Shown: positions 23,601-35,521 of the stretch, one piece after another
Position numbering within the stretch: the first letter of the stretch is position 1
Layout: each line of letters begins with the position of its first letter
Assembly (NCBI GenBank): GCA_029448655.1
Contig: JACCLO010000013.1
Coordinates: 2,170,001 to 2,234,000 of the forward strand
Direction of reading: 5' to 3'
Source: Wolfiporia cocos
Taxonomy: Eukaryota; Basidiomycota; Agaricomycetes; Polyporales; Phaeolaceae
Length of the DNA stretch: 64,000 bases
Program-made: the position numbers and the translations under genes
The notes under the pieces: model-generated
Seen by the model: only the letters and a program-made list of their open reading frames with translations
What the model was told of the DNA's origin: nothing
The model's database searches: none

Positions 23601-24467
23601 GTCAAGGACTAGAAATTGGCACAGGGAGGAATGATAATTCAGAGAACATTTTGTCAAAGTAGAGGCAGCAACTCGGTGGCTACAGCCTGCTAATTCATTT
23701 GAATGATATAGTATGATGCTCTGCAGAATACTCTACCAATCAATGTACTACTGCACCCAGATTCAGTCTCTTGCCTCTGTTCCTGAGCCAATGCTCTGAG
23801 GTACAGGTGTTTGCAACGAACATGCCTGCATTCCGGGATGGCGGGGTGCCCTACATTGCATTGGAATGGTCATGGGAGGAAGCCAAATGTCTCCTATCTT
23901 CGCATCTTTGGGCGTCTAGCTCAGATGCACAGCCTCACCTCACCCTGCTGCCCTGTCACAAATAAGTTGACATAGTAATGGGCCGCCTGCTACCAGGCTC
24001 AAACCCCCTCTTGTTGTTAGCCCCTGGGCCATAGCTACCAGTGTCAGGTACCCACATGACCGGGTAGTAGATTACATTAGTACATTGTTATCAGGTAGTT
24101 AGCACTTGGCCTCACTACTTGCATAACTTCTCACCTGACAGAGAGGGAAGAGTGACAGCAACCAGGGCTGATCCCCACTAGATTGAGATGAATAAGACTA
24201 AGGAGTAAGCCTTAGTTGTCACTAGTGTATATACATGTTGTCACAAACCAGAGCTCCCTAGTGATGTGGCTTCATGTAAGGTGTTGTGCTGTACTTACTT
24301 CCATACCAGCCCCAGCCTAGTGTGACGAGACCTCTTATACATACTGCGCATAGACCCCACCTTTAGGGCAAAGTACATAGTCTAGCATAGATGTCTGCTC
24401 ATGTATTGGATGATGAGCTACTGCTCTCTGGTGGCAGACAAGATGCGAATTGGACTGGAAGCGCGAT
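20636..24467. repeat. 3,832-bp tandem duplication, copy 2
   Basis: Abuts copy 1. It carries an E LTR lacking its first 49 bp (20,636-22,879), an A LTR (20,703-22,301) and a B LTR (21,692-22,254), all at a constant offset of 3,832. Sequence after 24,468 is unrelated to that after 20,636. Confidence 0.93.
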
Positions 24468-24700
24468 GATTGTGGGCATTGAGCATGTCTACAGCTGCCA
24501 TACTGTTCCACCCGGAGATGGGATGTTTTAGTTTGTCAAACTGCCTCCTGGGCACAAGGCTATTGAACCCCGCTGAGTATTTCGCGTCAAGCACAATGCA
24601 GATGGGTTCTTTGAGTGTTGTAAGGGATCCTCTATCTCCTCCGCTTAAAGAGCTAGCTGAAGGAAGAAGTATTACATGCAGAAAGTGAAGAGTTTGCAGA
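24468..24700 (+). pseudogene. Ty1/copia reverse-transcriptase fragment
   Basis: On the plus strand the stretch at about 24,540-24,610 reads LPPGHKAIEPR, a stop, then VFRVKHNADG. This resembles the N-terminal edge of copia reverse transcriptase (LPPG..AI..WVFK.K.NADG). A stop replaces the expected Trp. No further RT motif is readable downstream. Confidence 0.55.
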
Positions 24701-26980
24701 AAAGACACAGGACCAACAAACTCCGCTTCAGTCGTGGGTAGACAACAATGGACTTGAAAACAAAATGGTGAGAAATCACCTCGATCGCATCTTGATCACA
24801 AACCTGCTCTGAATGAGAGGGCTCCATAACCACAGAGGGTGAGTAGGTTAGCTACAGTCAACGTTGTCCTTCATTTAGCGGAACAGGTGCCTGAATACAG
24901 TGCCTGAACAGCAAAATAGAGCAAGGAGCCAACTGCATGGTCACATGGGATGGTCCCTCATGTTATTGACCTTGGCCTACATCTTAAGAGACATTTTTGC
25001 GCTGAGGCAGATACCAGGATCCATAGCAGTGCCAACAGGATCAAAGCCATAGTCATTCAAGCATGTCCAGAGCTTGAGGAGCCATCCTATCAGGAGTCTG
25101 CTGGGTGGGAGAAATTTTGCTAGCTACATGATGAGGTTGCAAAGGGGAGCATCATATATGGAATCAAGCATGCCAGCAGATGTTCTTGCCCAGTCATTTG
25201 TACGGCCAAGTAGATGCATTAGAATGCTGAGAGAGAAGTAACTGGTCGGGGGGAGGAGTGTTGAGGGAGCATGTCCTGTTATTTTTGGTGATCTAGAGGA
25301 GGCTGCAGAGCTAGGAATGCGCTGCCATGTGGCTGAGATGTGGTCCACAGGGTGGCTGATGTTATTTGGCAATGGTTACTACTAGCTCATTTTTGCCCTG
25401 TGTCCAGTTTCTAGTTCTTACAACGCACCAAACTTGAAAGTGAAAATATGTAATACTGGCTGAATAGAAACATACCATGAAAGGTACTCTGTAGAGGTGA
25501 GGATATAAAGCCGAGGCACTTTGAAGATTGCACTGAGTGGAAGTGAACGAAAAAATTGAGCTAATGGAAGGCTGAGACTATCAGAAACTGAGATAAGAAA
25601 GTTTGAATGGTCTGGGACTGTAGGAGTAAGTCAGAAATGTTGTGATGCCAATAATCAGACAACTGACCTTTAATGGCTGGGTTCTCATCAGAAGATAACA
25701 ATTCATCAATTGTTTACAACTATATATCAGCAAAAGAGCAAACACACAGCAGGCCAACCATGCCTGTATTCGCTCTAGCTGCTGACGGCATGAGTATCAT
25801 GTCTTAGACCGATATACTCTTACTGGCATTGGAAGTGCTCTCTCCTTCCTCTTCCACACCGGAAACTTTTCCTCTTTAGACTGGAGCTTAGTTGGACTTG
25901 TAAAGTTAGCAGAGCAGGCAATCTTGTAGGTCAATCTACAAACTTGATGAGATAGGCAAGGGTATTAAGCCAGTCACATTGCGTGGGTAATCAAGGTGCA
26001 CTTCTTGTGATTGTCAGCACTGGTTAAAAGGTTACAAGGCAATCAGTCAATCAGCTGGGTCACTTTAGTTTAGCGTGTCTGGGATGCATCCGGAAAGGGG
26101 CAATGCCCCAAAGGCAATGAGACAGGAAACATCCATCACTGGGCCATCAGGATAGGCAATGAGCATACAAGCGCAGAGCATCGGTGTCCAGACCAGAAAA
26201 ATGAAAGAGCCCAGGATGATCAGTGGAAGATAGATGGGGGAAAGCAATTATGTACGTAATCTACCACAAGAGTCCTGGATGTCGATATGGATGCCAGCAA
26301 ATTCGCCAAGGTCTCCCCTTAAATCTCACAGCTACACAATCAGTCAGATCAGATGTGAGATCAGAAATATGGATGCACCGAATTCTTCAAGCTCAATTTT
26401 GGGTTTGGTGGACATCATTGTTGAGCTGGAATGCTGGAAATGATTACCACAAGTGCCATTGCATATTAGCATAACTAGATACAGGCTTATCCTTTAGCTT
26501 TACATTCTAGAAGGGAGCAATGAGTGAAGTTGGACTCTGTCAGATAAGGCTGGACATGGCTGTTCTCCAAACTCATAGTAGTAGTGCAAATGCTTAGCAG
26601 CTCCATCATGTAGTCCTCAGGAATGCTCCTAAAATTTTTAAGAGCTGTAAATCAAGAAAAGACTAAGGCCTATAACTTCCGTCCAACAATCCACAACTAG
26701 ACTACACCCTAGGCCAAGGCCAAAACCATCCTGAAAGTCCTACTAAGTCCAACATTGGTTGCCAGAGAATAAGACCAACTTGCCCATAGCATTCTTTTCT
26801 TCCCAAAATGCACCAGGAGCTGTTATTTTCTCATGCAAACTGAAAACAGTAAAAAATCAACCTGCAAGGTTGAAAGCTATAAAGCGTCCGAAGAATGTGT
26901 CAGCACTACTAAAGGGATTTTTGTCTGAGAGCATGAGAGAGCTTTTATTACAATAATTACAGGAATCATTCAGGAATTCA
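24701..26980. other. Unassigned old intergenic or transposon-derived sequence
   Basis: About 2.3 kb at moderate AT content. Only frames under 85 codons, on both strands, none with a motif I recognise. No LTR termini with TSDs seen. Confidence 0.4.
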
Positions 26981-28427
26981 CACTGCTTGATAACCAGTGT
27001 TCCCTGCTAATACTCCTTAGTGCCTGGGACAAGTGCTACCTCATTCACATCCTGCTCACTCTTAGACACCCATTCTCAGTCCCCACCAATCAGTTGACAA
27101 GTGGCAGTCACATGTACTGACATCACATGGTCGCTAGTAGTGACTGATGTATGTAAGTGTTCTTGGTGTGACAGATGGGCATCCACCACAGGCAGCACAC
27201 AGACCATCTAGGGTAGTACTTTGCCCTAGCATAGCTTGCATATAGATACACAGTAGCATCTGATGTTAGAATCTTATATCTAATATTCTTGATGTTGGGG
27301 CTTGTCCTTCTATACTCCAGTACCTCTGTGCGTGCCAGCCACCTCCTCTATGCTGGGGTATGCCACAGGTGCATCTTACTCCTGCCAAGTTTGGTTCCCT
27401 GTGACGACAGTGGCTTCTTGGTGTTAACCACTACCCCACCTTGCATCCACCCCTTATGGCTAGCCAAATCACTGCTGGGAATAGGCCATATGCCGGTAGA
27501 CCAGTGGCTTGTACTGCACTGGATGAAGCCAGTCTGAATGCCAAATCCAGCCTGTGACATGTTTACAACTGCATGTGAGCTCTATGCAGGCATGAAGCAT
27601 CTTCTCTGTCATCCAGTGAAACTACTTCTCATCCTCAGCTGTCATCAAGCTCACCGGCCTTGAGGTGCATAACTTGCCATCCTTCTCTGTCTGGCACCAC
27701 TTTGTGAGCTCAAGGCCCCAGAGGTTGTGGTTGGGCCAGGAGTACACAATGCAGTGATGTGGACTTGACCATTCTGTTGAACAGTCAAGACCACTGGGGT
27801 GTGTGAGAGCACTTCCTCCCTTGCCAGTAGCTCCAGTGCAGTCTCCCATTGCCCCTGTTTCTGAATATATACAGCCTTCACAAACTGTATCACATGCATC
27901 TCCACCAAGGGGGGTACAAGGCATTCTGCAGAGAATAAGAGCATGAAGCCTAGCTCATTACTGAGTAAAATATGTTTGCCTCAGCAGAGAAAGATAAGAG
28001 GCTTACTGTTCCACTATGGCCTGCATATTCCATCCCTGTAAAGCTTAATAAAGTTGCTTGAGTAAGTGTTAGTGTGGGTGACCTTTGGCAAGAGATGAGT
28101 AAGATTTGCTCACTGTTTATTACTGGCAGGAAATTCACCTCTCCATCCTCATTATAAAGTTGCATCTGCTGTCAGCCTTCTGCAACCATACATTCAACCA
28201 ACACTTGTAAGTCCTATCATAAGCAATGGGTGTCACAGTTTTAATTTCAATTAACTTTCATGTATCTCACCTCTTGGTCTAGTTGCCCTTGCAGATGTAT
28301 CAACTCCCTTACACCACATGTCTAGCCCTACAGGCTAACACTACGACTGAGCATCCTTATAGGCATCTTACCCTTGGATACCAGGCTCTTGCCCGGTCAC
28401 CTTTATGTTATAGGGTACTAGGCTCTG
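26981..28427. other. Degraded LTR-like and coding-like sequence, unassigned
   Basis: Bases about 27,000-27,350 contain LTR-style words (ACACAGACC..TAGGGTAGTAC) but no clean ends. Bases 27,622-28,165 have minus-strand frames of 71-100 codons with no recognised motif. No gene can be supported. Confidence 0.35.
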
Positions 28428-28863
28428 TGTCATGGTTTATTCACATGATCCTATTATTGCCATACACCAAGGGCAGACTCACGCATCTACATCCCCCTGC
28501 CACATGATCTCCCATCCGGTCACCTGATGTGCAGTAGTACCTTATCTGTAGCACTATCTTATCTACCTTAGTGTAGGGGCCACCTTTAGGGCGGCCTTAG
28601 CATCTCTGATTATCTTCATGTACTTATACTGCGCATTCTGAGGCTTACACCTCAGAACCTTTATTGTAACGTTGGGGTGTGTCCCTCTTACAACACCTCT
28701 CACTGGATGTTGGTTGACACATCGTCTGCTGAGCTCTCCCTATATCCCCACACTAGTCTGTGGTTCCGTCTGGGATCCTCATCAACCACGACACCATACC
28801 CCGTGCTAGCCAGCCAGTGCTGGTATCCTCTTAGCATGCAGGCTTAGAGGCAAGTCTGTGTCA
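28428..28863 (+). mobile_element. Solo LTR, family C
   Basis: TSD CTCTG at 28,423-28,427 and 28,864-28,868. Length 436 bp. The first bases are TGTCATGG, a diverged terminus. Hairpin TCTGAGG-CTTACA-CCTCAGA lies near 28,638-28,657. Confidence 0.9.
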
Positions 28864-28974
28864 CTCTGCCCTAGCTCTCTTATTCCCACATGACCATTAC
28901 TGATCATATGACAAGCTCAGCAGATGCCATTACTGGCACCTGACCTTACTACTAACTATGACACCTGTCATACA

Positions 28975-29375
28975 TGTCACAGATTTTGTGGCACAGTAGT
29001 ACTTGTGCTCAGTTGGGCTCAAACTTAGGTATTTACTGTCTTATATCACATGACCTTACACCGTCATTACATAGTGGTGAGTAGTTAAGCATTGCACCCC
29101 CCTTGGTTCTATCACCTGACAGATTATATAACACATACTGTGGTTGTCTATAGTTGAACTTACCTAGTGGTGCGACGCATGTATTCAGTCTGTTGTCTGA
29201 GCTCTTAGAACCTCAGACTGATCAATCTCAACGTTGGGTGTTGTCCCCCTTGATTACCACTTTATGTGTGATTGTCTGGGGCGATATCATTAAGCCTTTA
29301 CCTTAGAGACCCCTCTGGTCGATACGCCTTATCCCTGGGCACGAACCTTAGTATGCATATGACAATCTTGTGTCA
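28975..29375 (+). mobile_element. Solo LTR, family C (short)
   Basis: TSD ATACA at 28,970-28,974 and 29,376-29,380. Length 401 bp. GGGCTCAAAC near 29,019 is the altered form of the family's TCGAAC box. Confidence 0.9.
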
Positions 29376-30480
29376 ATACAACTGACCTTAGCAACACCAT
29401 TAGGGCTGTGCACAGACCTTTACACTAGGGTAGGCCCCACTAGCAAAGTAGCACAGCCCCCTCATGTATATAATGTTCACTCTGAGGGCTCTGCTCCTTA
29501 GAATGTTTATTCTAGTCATCAGGGCTAAAATCCTCAGCTTTCCTCTGGGTTTTATCCATGACTGCACTAGTCTGAGGGTCCAACATTGCCTATCACAGAG
29601 GTGACAAGGCTTCAGACAAGTAGTTAATGATAGGAGAGTAGTTGACTTGGGAGGTGCACACATAAAGTTTGAAGTAAGACCTAGGGTGTACATATCCTAA
29701 ATGAGTCACTAGTTTGACTCCATGTAATGGTAGACTCAAATATCTGTGACCTTGCTGTTGTTGATAGCAGTTCAGGCATTATATACTCACTGGGGCCATG
29801 TTGCTTTGCCTTCTTAATACAAATATGGCACATAAAATACTTGGTAGTCACCTTTAGAATCGACTCAGCAACAATGCAACCTGATTCATCTGCACCATCA
29901 GGAATGCAGACTACAGTCTGACATCCATTACAGCCACCAAACTTAAGGCAAGGTCACTGCAAATCGAGTGATACTAAATTGTAAAAGCAATACCACAATC
30001 AACACATTATAAATTGAGACTGAGAGAGGACAACTCACCTGATTTTTAACTTCCCATGTTGAAGCAATACCAACTGAAATGCTGCTCTCAACATAGATGT
30101 CTGGACTAGTAGTATGATGCTTTTGGACTGGGCCTGATTCCTCTGCATTGCTCAAGGCCTTTTTGACACAGGCCCCTGGATGCTGACCTTTAGTGAAAGG
30201 GAAGAAGGACAATAGGCCTTGCCTGCCTAAAATGAGTCAAAGTGGCCTCAAGGTTGTTTATTGAGTGAAGGATAAATACGATATAATCTGATCTTGTTGT
30301 AAAGAGGCAAGTTTGTAGCAAGGTATCAATGTGGTAAGCAGAGATGATAGAAGAAGGTGAATTAAGGCAAGACCCCTAGTACTTTATGGTACTATTCTAA
30401 TTGGACAACCAGTAATGGTTTCATGTTGTAAATCAGCCAATGGGATATATGCCTCTGCCATACATATGATGACTACTGTT
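29376..30480. other. LTR remnant, then unassigned sequence
   Basis: Bases 29,381-29,560 show the LTR core order (GTGCACAGACC, a TAGGGTA word, TATATAA near 29,467) and are probably the right half of the LTR that received the insertion at 28,975. Beyond 29,560, minus-strand frames to 97 codons carry several Cys pairs but no identifiable domain. Confidence 0.4.
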
Positions 30481-31249
30481 AATTACTGAGGCAGACCCAT
30501 GCCCGGGGTCTGACCGAGGTCAGGTGATATGAGTGTGGTCACATGCTTCCTCTGTGGGTTCATTGTGCCTAGACTGTAGCCACAATCTTTAGGCTGGGTC
30601 TTGTGACTTGTGGCTTGTAATTGTATAGTCCAGCACTATGGCAGCTGCTTATATAAGTTATCCCCATGATCATGTGCTTTTGTGCAATGCTATAGCCCCA
30701 TAAAGGAACTATCATGTGTGACACAACATACTGCCTCGTTTATCTACACGCAAGAGGGGGCCTAGGGGATGCTGGCCAGAGGTCATGTTGATATACTTGG
30801 CATATATCGGGTCCTAAGGGTTTACAATGTCCTTAGAGAGGGAGACGTCGCAGACCCAGACTAGCACACATGAGGTTTGGAGTATGAGGGACTTGCCCCA
30901 GAGTGTGATTAACAAGCCTGAGGTTGTAAGACCTCAGGCGGTAGGTTATATACATGTGTGGTACTATGCTACTGAGATCCTGTCTTGCCCTAAAGGCAGG
31001 GGCTGTGCGCAGTACATATGACATCTGCTTATGTAATGATATCTAACCTACTTGACATGTGACTGTCATAGGGGAGCAGGTGCATAGCCATTACACTACC
31101 GCTATACAAGATCATGTGATATAAGGCCTTTAGTACCTAAGTTCGACTCCCAATGGGGGTGGTACCTATATGTCACAGAAATTTGTGATGATGTGACACT
31201 TGAGTGCCCATGCAGCACATGTTGGTTAAGGCGCAAAATGCAAAAGAAA
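30481..31249. mobile_element. Degraded C-type LTR sequence
   Basis: A minus-strand copy spans roughly 30,719-31,198. Its left end is TGACACAACA and TATATACA lies near 30,946. A stem around loop TGTAAG (minus CTTACA) is at about 30,910-30,935, and a GTTCGACTCCCAATGGGGG box lies near 31,140. The ends do not give a TSD. Confidence 0.5.
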
Positions 31250-32277
31250 TGTCACAGATTTATCTGGGGCTTACAGCATTTTTCCTATGATTATAGCAAT
31301 TTATCCGGGATTTATACATCTAACTACACATTATCTACGGGTTAACTCCCATTGCCATAACACAAGTCCTTAACTGGGCTTATTGCTTATGTCAGCGCTA
31401 AACACACTACTAAGCAACCACGACACAGCATAACACGCTAGTCATAAGGCTTAACGTCATCGCATCATCATCGATAACCATCTGGTCCGATATCCGCAAT
31501 GCCTGCCTAGACCAAGCAATGTCATCGCTACATCACCGGTCTCGCCCATCAGAGCTAGACCACATAAGCCATAAGGTCCTAGACCATAATGACATCACGA
31601 GCACGCCATGCTCACGCAACCATGGCATCATAGCATAATAATAGCAAGGCTATATTGCTATTGGTCCAGCACTAGTGGACCACCTCATGGATCGGCACTT
31701 GCCAATCCCCGGTCTTCTGCCATCACGGCGAAGCCCAAACACCGGACCTAGCCTCACGGCCTAGTCCAACACATGCCCTGGTAACCATCCGGTCCGGACA
31801 TAACACATGCTACGGTACCCCACGGTCCAATAGCATGGCTACCTTGGCATCTCGCCTTGGTCAGCACGCAAGGTCTGACCAATCACCATAACACCACAAG
31901 GTACCGGCAATCAGCCTTTCCCTATACCCTGGGCTGCGCCCGCGTTACTAAGATAAGCATCACAAATTCCTCTCCTACTATTGGTGCGGCCATTAGGGCC
32001 CATCACGGCCATTGTAGATAGAGTTCATAAACATCAGATAAGATAAGCTTCGCCCATTGGCAAAGCCACATAACCCATTACGGTATGTACTAGCTAGTAG
32101 CACATGACCACAACATAAACATGTATATAAGTAGGGACTAGACGTCCTATAACTCTAGTTCTATTATTCTCGGCTTGCACCGTAGAATAATCTCTCACCT
32201 CTACTGCGCTTGACTAGTTAGCCCATCGCCTATTCCCTCAACACATAGGTGGTAAGTCCTACAGCTAGTCTGTGTCA
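31250..32277 (+). mobile_element. Solo LTR, family A
   Basis: TSD AGAAA at 31,245-31,249 and 32,278-32,282. Length 1,028 bp with no insertion, so it is the best reference copy of the family here. TATATAAG lies near 32,123. Confidence 0.95.
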
Positions 32278-32385
32278 AGAAAATCTGAGACGCAAGTTTT
32301 TGAGGGTTGATATCCTAAAACCATGACAGATGTGTTGCAATATATGACCAATCAAGTTGGATTGGGTCACATACCACACTGGCTC

Positions 32386-32575
32386 TGTCACAGATTTATC
32401 TGGGACTTACAGCATTTTTCCTATGATTATAGCAATTTATCCGAAATTTATACGTCTAACTACACGTTATCTACGGGTTAACTCCCATTGCCATAATACA
32501 AGTCCTTAACTGGGCTTATCGCTTATGTCAGTGCTAAACACGCTACTAAGCACACACGACAAAGCATAACACGCT
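32386..32575 (+). mobile_element. A-LTR 5' fragment
   Basis: The first 190 bp of the A family, cut at ACGCT where another LTR begins at 32,576. The remaining 840 bp were not found in the window. Confidence 0.65.
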
Positions 32576-33278
32576 TGTCACAGATATTACTGGGTCTTCA
32601 TATCTAAAAGACTCGTGTCTGGGATTATATTTCGCATTTTATGCCTTATCTATCACATGCCACACGGGCACTTAAGCATCACATGATAGTTCCCTTACGG
32701 GGCTACAATATTGCTTATTAGCACGTGACCGTGAGAATAGCTTAGATAAGCTTTATCACGGTATCAGATCATACAACTGTATAGTTATAAGCCATCCAAA
32801 CCTTGCCTAGTTAGGTACACATGACCTACATGGTCACATGACAATCAGACGCGTCTTGACACGCTACTAAGCTGGTTTACATCAGCGGTCCGGGCAAATG
32901 CACCTGACCTGCTGACTAATGTTCGTTGCCACAAAGCACAAACATGGACCTACGGTCCAAAGCACATATATGATTGGGCCGCTCATTACCTGGCGCCCAA
33001 ACAAGCGCACGCTTGCCATTACTGGCTTGCGCACAGACCGTCTAGCTTTAGGGCAGACCATTACTGGTCGTTGCAACCCATGTATATAAGCTTGACCTCT
33101 AAGGCATAGTTGCCTTAGAACTATTCACCTCGTTTGTAACCTGCTATTACCTAGCTTGTTACCACTTGTCTAGTCGACTACCAACAACACTTACAATCAA
33201 GTAAGTAAGTCCCTAACATGTGACAGCATGGAGGTTCCCCCTGTAGCCCAGGGTCCCACAGACGGTACGTCTGTGTCA
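32576..33278 (+). mobile_element. LTR of a minor family, TSD not matched
   Basis: Starts TGTCACAGATATTACTGGG and ends with a 3' hairpin then CTGTGTCA. TATATAAG lies near 33,083. Flanks ACGCT and CAGCA differ, so the ends may not belong together. Confidence 0.5.
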
Positions 33279-33825
33279 CAGCAGCACCCATGCTACATAG
33301 CGAGGGATGTAAGGGACCCCCTACAGGATATCCGTGACACTTATGTGGAGCCCCTAGGCTCGATCTCACATCACTACACCTCCCCCTATGTTCGTTAAAC
33401 CCCTTGTCCACGGTGGACTCGCCACCTGTCACGTGACCTGGTAGGTAGATTAGATTAGATCATTGTTACAGATAGTGGTGGCACCTTGGCACTGCCCCCT
33501 TACTTATGTAACACCTCACATGATACCATTCCCACATTGTGCACAGACCAGCCCACTTCAGGGTATGCCCCTCAGTCATAGCATAGAGGATCCATCATGT
33601 ATATATAGCGTGGTCTGAGGTCTTACAACCTCAGACCTATTAATGTCAGTTGGGCGCGTGTGCCCTCTTTCATGTTCTCTACTGTCTGCCTGTGTGACCT
33701 CTCCCTGTCTTATGCCTGCTAGTCTGGTGACTGCCCTCCTTAGTATTGCGGCACCCCTATAGACGACATTAGGGCCTTAGGTGACAAGGGTTGCGGTTGG
33801 ATATGACACTGTGGCAAGTCTGTGT
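33279..33825. mobile_element. Mixed LTR fragments (B right end, C 3' part)
   Basis: Bases 33,279-33,338 are the terminal piece of a minus-strand B LTR (ATATCCGTGACA). Bases 33,339-33,825 are the 3' part of a plus-strand C LTR with TATATATAG near 33,600, stem GGTCTGAGGT..ACCTCAGACC and end GTCTGTGTCA. The missing halves are not adjacent. Confidence 0.55.
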
Positions 33826-33839
33826 CAGGGTGTGTTGTG

Positions 33840-34512
33840 GGTTAGTTGCCAATTGTAAGTTTCAATGTAAATTATAAGTCCCTATTCTCATTTTTTTCAA
33901 GGTGGACAATGACTCCACTGAAGATGAAAAGACTTGTTTTGCTCATTTTCAAACGTGTTGTCTATCATAAGGGGTTTCTGGTATTCATGGAAAATGTCGC
34001 ACACCATTTGAAGTTGGGATATCACATTGAATGCGCAGATGGGATTGTGAGGTGGCTATTCATATTTATTTTGATTCTTTCCGCAGACTATGAAGAGCAG
34101 TGAGTTCTTGAGTTAATCTGCATGTCCATAATCTCAAGTTTAAGAGTTAGATGCTTTATGGCTCTTATACGGGGACTGAAAGGATATTGCCCATGTCCAG
34201 TATGTTTAGTACCTAGTGTGAACTTGCAGACACTAGTGTGGAGTGGCCGCTTCGTACAGCAATAGGTTCTGCAGAGCTTGTGAAGCGCACTAGACGTATG
34301 GGTACGGAGGTTGATCGAGAGGCCATTTTGCAGCCATATGGGCTTCGTTCAATCAAGATATCAATTACTGCATCGCATTTTTATACTAGCACATTACTGA
34401 TTTTTCCTCAGAACTCATTCTGGAAGATCACAAATATGGACGTACACAGTGCTCTGTTGTTCGATAGACTACACTCCCATCACATTGGGCTATTTGGCGA
34501 TCACCTATGTGT
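33840..34512 (+). pseudogene. Plavaka-type (CACTA-like) transposase relic
   Basis: Readable pieces in order: VVYHKGF..VENVAHHLKLGYHIEC (about 33,960-34,035), ADGIVRWLFIFILILSADYEEQ (about 34,038-34,100), ALIRGLKGYCPCPVCLVP (about 34,160-34,215), then NSFWKITNMDVHSALLFDRLHSHHIGLFGDHL (about 34,412-34,507). The CPCPVCLVP motif and the DRLH..GLFGDHL motif are hallmarks of the Plavaka group in Agaricomycetes, from knowledge of the family. Stops and shifts separate the pieces, and some gaps may be introns. An LTR-like start (TGTCACAAAC) cuts it at about 34,510. Confidence 0.7.
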
Positions 34513-34540
34513 CACAAACTTGTATATCCACTATTTCAAC

Positions 34541-34595
34541 ATATCATATATCATATATCATATATCATATATCATATATCATATATCATATATAT
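34541..34595. repeat. 7-bp microsatellite (CATATAT)n
   Basis: About seven to eight tandem copies of CATATAT. It lies in LTR-like sequence following the Plavaka relic. Confidence 0.9.
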
Positions 34596-34914
34596 GTGGA
34601 ATGCACCCTCCCTAATTCAAACGTAGATACTCATTGCTAAAGGTCAGGTGATCTGTGCTATGTAGTATAGCGGTTATCCCTAGCCCCCCCCCTTATGGTC
34701 AGCGCTAGTTAGCTTACATAACATACATACATGTGACGGGTGACACAGACTCACGTCTGTGCGACCCCTGGGCTCAGGGGGGATCCTACATGCATGCACC
34801 AGTACACAAGCCACCATGCCAGCAGTGAGCGCAGAGGCCAAACAGGGGATTGGCATGAAGCCAATACCCTTAGCATGCGCTGACGTACCCTGCGCGCAGA
34901 GACATCGAAGTACA

Positions 34915-34956
34915 GGACTCCTAAAAGGAGTCCACTGGGAGTACTAAGAGTACTCC
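34915..34956 (+). repeat. Twin-hairpin module (copy in a B LTR)
   Basis: Stem GGACTCCT/AGGAGTCC (34,915-34,922 and 34,926-34,933), a spacer, then stem GGAGTACT/AGTACTCC (34,938-34,945 and 34,949-34,956). Both stems differ from other copies only by paired changes. Confidence 0.72.
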
Positions 34957-34962
34957 GCGATG

Positions 34963-35521
34963 TGTCACAGACCCACCGGTCTGTGCGACCATGGCAACAT
35001 GGGGACACCCCACACGCCTGCATAGGCGCAAGTCCACGGCCTCGCCGTACTCATAGGTCCATCCAAGCGACAGAGTCGCGAGGTGCCCAGACGTCAAAGT
35101 CGCAAGCTCACAGACAAGCAGACGAGATGTGGGCCCCGGGCCAGTAGCAACACAGACGCAATAGCGAGTAAGGGGATTCTCCCATTGACTAGAATCTAAG
35201 AGATGGGGTGTAAGCCCACATCTCGTCGTAATATATACATGACGCTTGTAACTACAAGTCGTGCCCTAAAGTAATGGCCCGTGCGCATTATCTAAGAGGC
35301 ACATGACAAGTAACGTACATGTAACTACTGTGACCGTGATGTGTCCGTACCTGAGGCGCACGCTACCCTACAGCGCTAAACTACTGGGTCAGATGATCTA
35401 GATGGCATGAAACGGAGCGCTGGAGGTGGCTGAGGATCAGGAAGGCGCGCGCACGCCTAGCGGCGCCTATGAATACCTATAGCGAAGGAATGTAGAACCC
35501 CCCACTGGGAATTCTGTGACA
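34963..35521 (-). mobile_element. Solo LTR, family B
   Basis: TSD CGATG at 34,958-34,962 and 35,522-35,526. Length 559 bp. It sits 6 bp from the end of the twin-hairpin module of its host. Confidence 0.92.

Noticed and set aside
34238..34640. A 125-codon open frame as a gene
   Set aside because: It is a Plavaka transposase fragment that runs on into an LTR-like start and a CATATAT microsatellite.
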